This document shows, one piece after another, positions 16,227-18,080 of a stretch of 18,080 nt of DNA. The number at the start of each line of letters is the position of its first letter. The stretch's first letter is position 1. A model generated the notes under the pieces. The model worked only from the letters and a program-made list of their open reading frames with translations, did no database searches and had not been told where the DNA came from. Both the position numbers and the translations under genes were made by a program. Origin of the DNA: CAZRGV01 sp964599655 (lineage in GTDB: Bacteria; Planctomycetota; Planctomycetia; Isosphaerales; Isosphaeraceae); NCBI GenBank assembly GCA_964599655.1, contig CAZRGV010000124.1:1-18080 (forward strand), written 5' to 3'.

Positions 16227-17537
16227 ATGGGTCTCACGCGCAAGCAGAAATTAAAGCGTCGAGAACGGAAACAGACCGAACAGGACATCCGAAGAGCGGA
16301 AGCCCTCGATCGGGTGCTGGCGGTGTTCGGGGTGCGCGACGTCTACCTCCAGTTTCCCGAGTGGACCCGACTTCACTTCCTCCACAGCGTTGGACCCAGC
16401 ATCGAGGTCGTCGCCGCTGAGGATTGCCGCGATGCGCCGGAGGTCAAGGTGGCCGTCCGGGAGCTCAAGCGGGAGCTGAACGAACCGGTGAGTGGGGAAA
16501 TCGCCGGCCGCCCCTTCTATTTCGCGTTGCAGGACTACTTCCGCGGCTACCACGTCGTGAAGGGTTTCTTCCAGCACCTCGCGCGCAACCCCGATTTGGT
16601 CGAACGTCGCGGCAAGGGGAGCCTTCGACACGCGCTCAACGACGCCGTGGCCAATCTCGAACAACTGGATCGAAGCTGGTTCCCGAGACTGATGAACCGG
16701 CTGTACTGCCAATTTCAATGGGTGGCCAGTCGCCGATACCGCGTGGACGGGAAGATGATCGCCACGAACTTCGTGTACGATCCCAAGAACGAGAAATCGG
16801 CGCGGGCTCGCATCGTCGTCCGGCTCCACCACGCTCATCCGCAGATGCTCCGACTCGATTCGCACACCTGTTCGGCCTATCCCTGTACCCGCAACCTGGA
16901 CATCGACGGACTCTCCCAGATTTGCTGGAATCTCGAAAAGTTGGGGATCGACGGACCCAAGCGCGAGTTGCCTCTGTTCGTCGCCAAACACGCGCTGCTT
17001 CGCCTGCACGAGAGGGTCCCCATGCGCGGCGCGATCCCCTTGCTGCACAACATGCTCATCGACTGCCTCGAATATCCCGTCATCACCCCTCGAGCGAGCG
17101 GCGAGATCCTCGTCGACGCCGACTTCGGCTTCGGCCGGGTTGGCTACTTCGTGGCACGCGTGTACCCCCGCTTTGTCCTGATCAAGACGTTTCTGTTCCT
17201 AACCATGCAAGGGACGCCTGAAGCCGAGCAACTCCGGCAAAAGCTCGGCTTGTTCCGCGTGGATATCGAGCGATACAAGCTCGATGACTTTTACACGTTG
17301 ACAACCAGCGATATTGTTCGCGATCCGCTTCTGAGACGGGCCCTTTCGGAATGCGGTTGCGGACATCTGATCTCGCTGCTCGGCGCCCGGGATCGAACCG
17401 CCTGGATCGAAAGCCACGGAAACCAGCTGAAAAAGATGATCGGTCTCCGGGAAGCCCAGAATGGATTCGTTGTCAACAATAAGTGGATGCGATGGACTCA
17501 GGATGAGCCGAGGCCGTTCTCCGCGGTCTCTTCGTGA
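16227..17537 (+). CDS. Unknown protein, 436 aa
   Basis: I do not recognise this protein. GGAG lies about 8 nt before the ATG. The N-terminus is strongly basic (TRKQKLKRRERKQ), suggesting nucleic-acid contact or a coiled coil. The middle has aromatic-rich helices (FYFALQDYFRGYHVVKGFF and NRLYCQFQWV). A segment around residues 200-230 carries HHAHPQMLRLDSHTCSAYPC, a His/Cys cluster that might bind a metal. Another Cys pair is CGCGH near residue 375. There is no signal peptide or clear membrane helix. Codon use matches the neighbours. It stands alone, 347 nt after hypB, with its own downstream hairpin, so a link to the hydrogenase is not supported. Confidence 0.85.
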   Translation: MGLTRKQKLKRRERKQTEQDIRRAEALDRVLAVFGVRDVYLQFPEWTRLHFLHSVGPSIEVVAAEDCRDAPEVKVAVRELKRELNEPVSGEIAGRPFYFALQDYFRGYHVVKGFFQHLARNPDLVERRGKGSLRHALNDAVANLEQLDRSWFPRLMNRLYCQFQWVASRRYRVDGKMIATNFVYDPKNEKSARARIVVRLHHAHPQMLRLDSHTCSAYPCTRNLDIDGLSQICWNLEKLGIDGPKRELPLFVAKHALLRLHERVPMRGAIPLLHNMLIDCLEYPVITPRASGEILVDADFGFGRVGYFVARVYPRFVLIKTFLFLTMQGTPEAEQLRQKLGLFRVDIERYKLDDFYTLTTSDIVRDPLLRRALSECGCGHLISLLGARDRTAWIESHGNQLKKMIGLREAQNGFVVNNKWMRWTQDEPRPFSAVSS

Positions 17538-17542
17538 AGCCG

Positions 17543-17594
17543 GTTGTGGGCGGCCGAAACTCTGGGGGTCTCGTGCCGAGACCCCAGCCACAAC
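17543..17594 (+). terminator. Nested hairpin after the 436-aa gene
   Basis: CTGGGGGTCTCG (17562-17573) pairs with CGAGACCCCAG (17577-17587) with one bulged G. An outer pair, GTTGTGG (17543-17549) and CCACAAC (17588-17594), extends it. It starts 5 nt after the stop codon. There is no T-tract. It separates this gene from the convergent tRNA. Confidence 0.6.
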
Positions 17595-17712
17595 GGTCCG
17601 ACGAATTGGTCAACCGATTGCCGCGCGACGCTGAACGATTCCCCGAAGCTTCGGTGTTCGGGAGCGGTGTCCTGGTTTGGCGGCGCGGGGGGCTGTCGCG
17701 GAGGGTCGGCAA

Positions 17713-17786
17713 TGCGCCCGGCAGGACTCGAACCTGCGACCTGCGGTTTAGGAAACCGCTGCTCTATCCTCCTGAGCTACGGGCGC
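17713..17786 (-). tRNA. tRNA-Arg (anticodon CCU)
   Basis: The 74-nt minus-strand cloverleaf has a fully paired acceptor (GCGCCCG/CGGGCGC), D stem GCTC/GAGC, anticodon stem GCGGT/ACCGC and T arm GCAGG-TTCGAGT-CCTGC. The loop TTCCTAA places CCT at 34-36, reading AGG codons. The discriminator is A, and CCA is not encoded (TT follows). Confidence 0.96.
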
Positions 17787-17806
17787 GGAGGGATCGGCCG
17801 TGGATG

Positions 17807-17836
17807 ATTCTGGGGTCGCCAGTGATCTCCTGTCAA
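17807..17836 (-). promoter_or_regulatory. Candidate sigma70-type promoter for tRNA-Arg(CCU)
   Basis: On the minus strand a perfect TTGACA (17836-17831) is followed after 18 nt by CAGAAT (17812-17807), 4 of 6 to consensus. The tRNA 5' end lies 20 nt beyond the -10 box, a typical distance. Confidence 0.55.
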
Positions 17837-17870
17837 CAGCGCGGGGTAACGATTCTTTCGAGAACACGGC

Positions 17871-17970
17871 GGGTGGCCCTGGTGGCTTGCCCACCAGGGC
17901 TCCAGTCCAAAGACACTGGTGGGTGGCACTGGTGGCTTGCCCACCAGGGCTCCGGTCCAAAGACACTGGC
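17871..17970. repeat. Two tandem copies of a 50-bp GC-rich repeat
   Basis: 17871-17920 and 17921-17970 are direct copies that differ at three positions (8, 34 and 50). Each unit contains a hairpin, CTGGTGG-CTTGC-CCACCAG. The repeat has the look of a dispersed palindromic element; it encodes nothing evident. Confidence 0.9.
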
Positions 17971-17992
17971 GGGCAAGCCGCCAGTGGCACCC
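17971..17992. repeat. Inverted partial copy of the 50-bp repeat
   Basis: GGGCAAGCCGCCAGTGGCAC and the following CC are the reverse complement of the first 22 bases of the tandem unit, with two differences. It directly abuts the second tandem copy. Confidence 0.8.
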
Positions 17993-18048
17993 GGCATCGT
18001 GAAGTCGCTATACTTCCGACGAGGAACCCGCCTCGAGGGTTCGCGGGC

Positions 18049-18080
18049 GGGTGGCACGGGTGGCTTGCCCACCAGGGCTC
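18049..18080. repeat. Further partial copy of the 50-bp repeat, cut by the window end
   Basis: The 32 bases to the window edge match the start of the tandem unit in direct orientation with one clear change (CGGG for CTGG). More copies may follow outside the window. Confidence 0.8.

Noticed and set aside
17871..18080. Repeats considered as a CRISPR array
   Set aside because: The copies abut directly without spacers, and one is inverted.

Overview
The window is GC-rich DNA, probably bacterial and probably a soil- or freshwater-type planctomycete. The lineage guess is inference, from GC-rich codon use, the style of the unknown proteins, and the 50-bp GC-rich repeats at the right end. The window looks like part of a draft assembly, because N-runs interrupt two genes.

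Layout. Positions 1-169 hold the 3' end of an unidentified plus-strand gene; its frame continues past a TAG, so it may be a broken gene. Positions 413-1651 (minus) encode a Tat-exported aldo/keto reductase. A tRNA-Arg(UCU) lies at 1903-1976 (minus). Positions 1977-2978 hold no gene I can support, but contain several AT-rich dyads. From 2979 to 15879 all genes are on the plus strand and nearly touch or overlap, in the manner of one operon: hypF, hypC, hypD, hypE, the hydrogenase small and large subunits, a NifU-type protein, DUF5947- and DUF6084-type proteins, a 351-aa and a 103-aa conserved unknown, a hydrogenase maturation protease, a 42-aa membrane peptide, hypA and hypB. A hairpin follows hypB. 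A lone 436-aa unknown gene (16227-17537) ends in another hairpin. A second tRNA-Arg(CCU) lies at 17713-17786 (minus), followed by tandem and inverted repeats running to the window end.

How it works. The two hydrogenase subunits look like an actinobacterial-type group 1h [NiFe] hydrogenase, a class known for O2-insensitive oxidation of trace H2. HypF, E, C and D build the Fe(CN)2CO unit, HypA and HypB insert nickel, and the protease removes the large-subunit tail, so the locus is self-sufficient for maturation. The small subunit has no Tat signal and carries CxxD in place of CxxC at the proximal cluster. No cytochrome b or other electron-transfer subunit is encoded here. The only membrane protein in the operon is the 42-aa peptide. 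The most interesting unexplained part is the block between the large subunit and hypA (NifU, DUF5947, DUF6084, 351 aa, 103 aa, 42-aa peptide), which I recall accompanying this hydrogenase class in actinobacteria and whose function is unknown.
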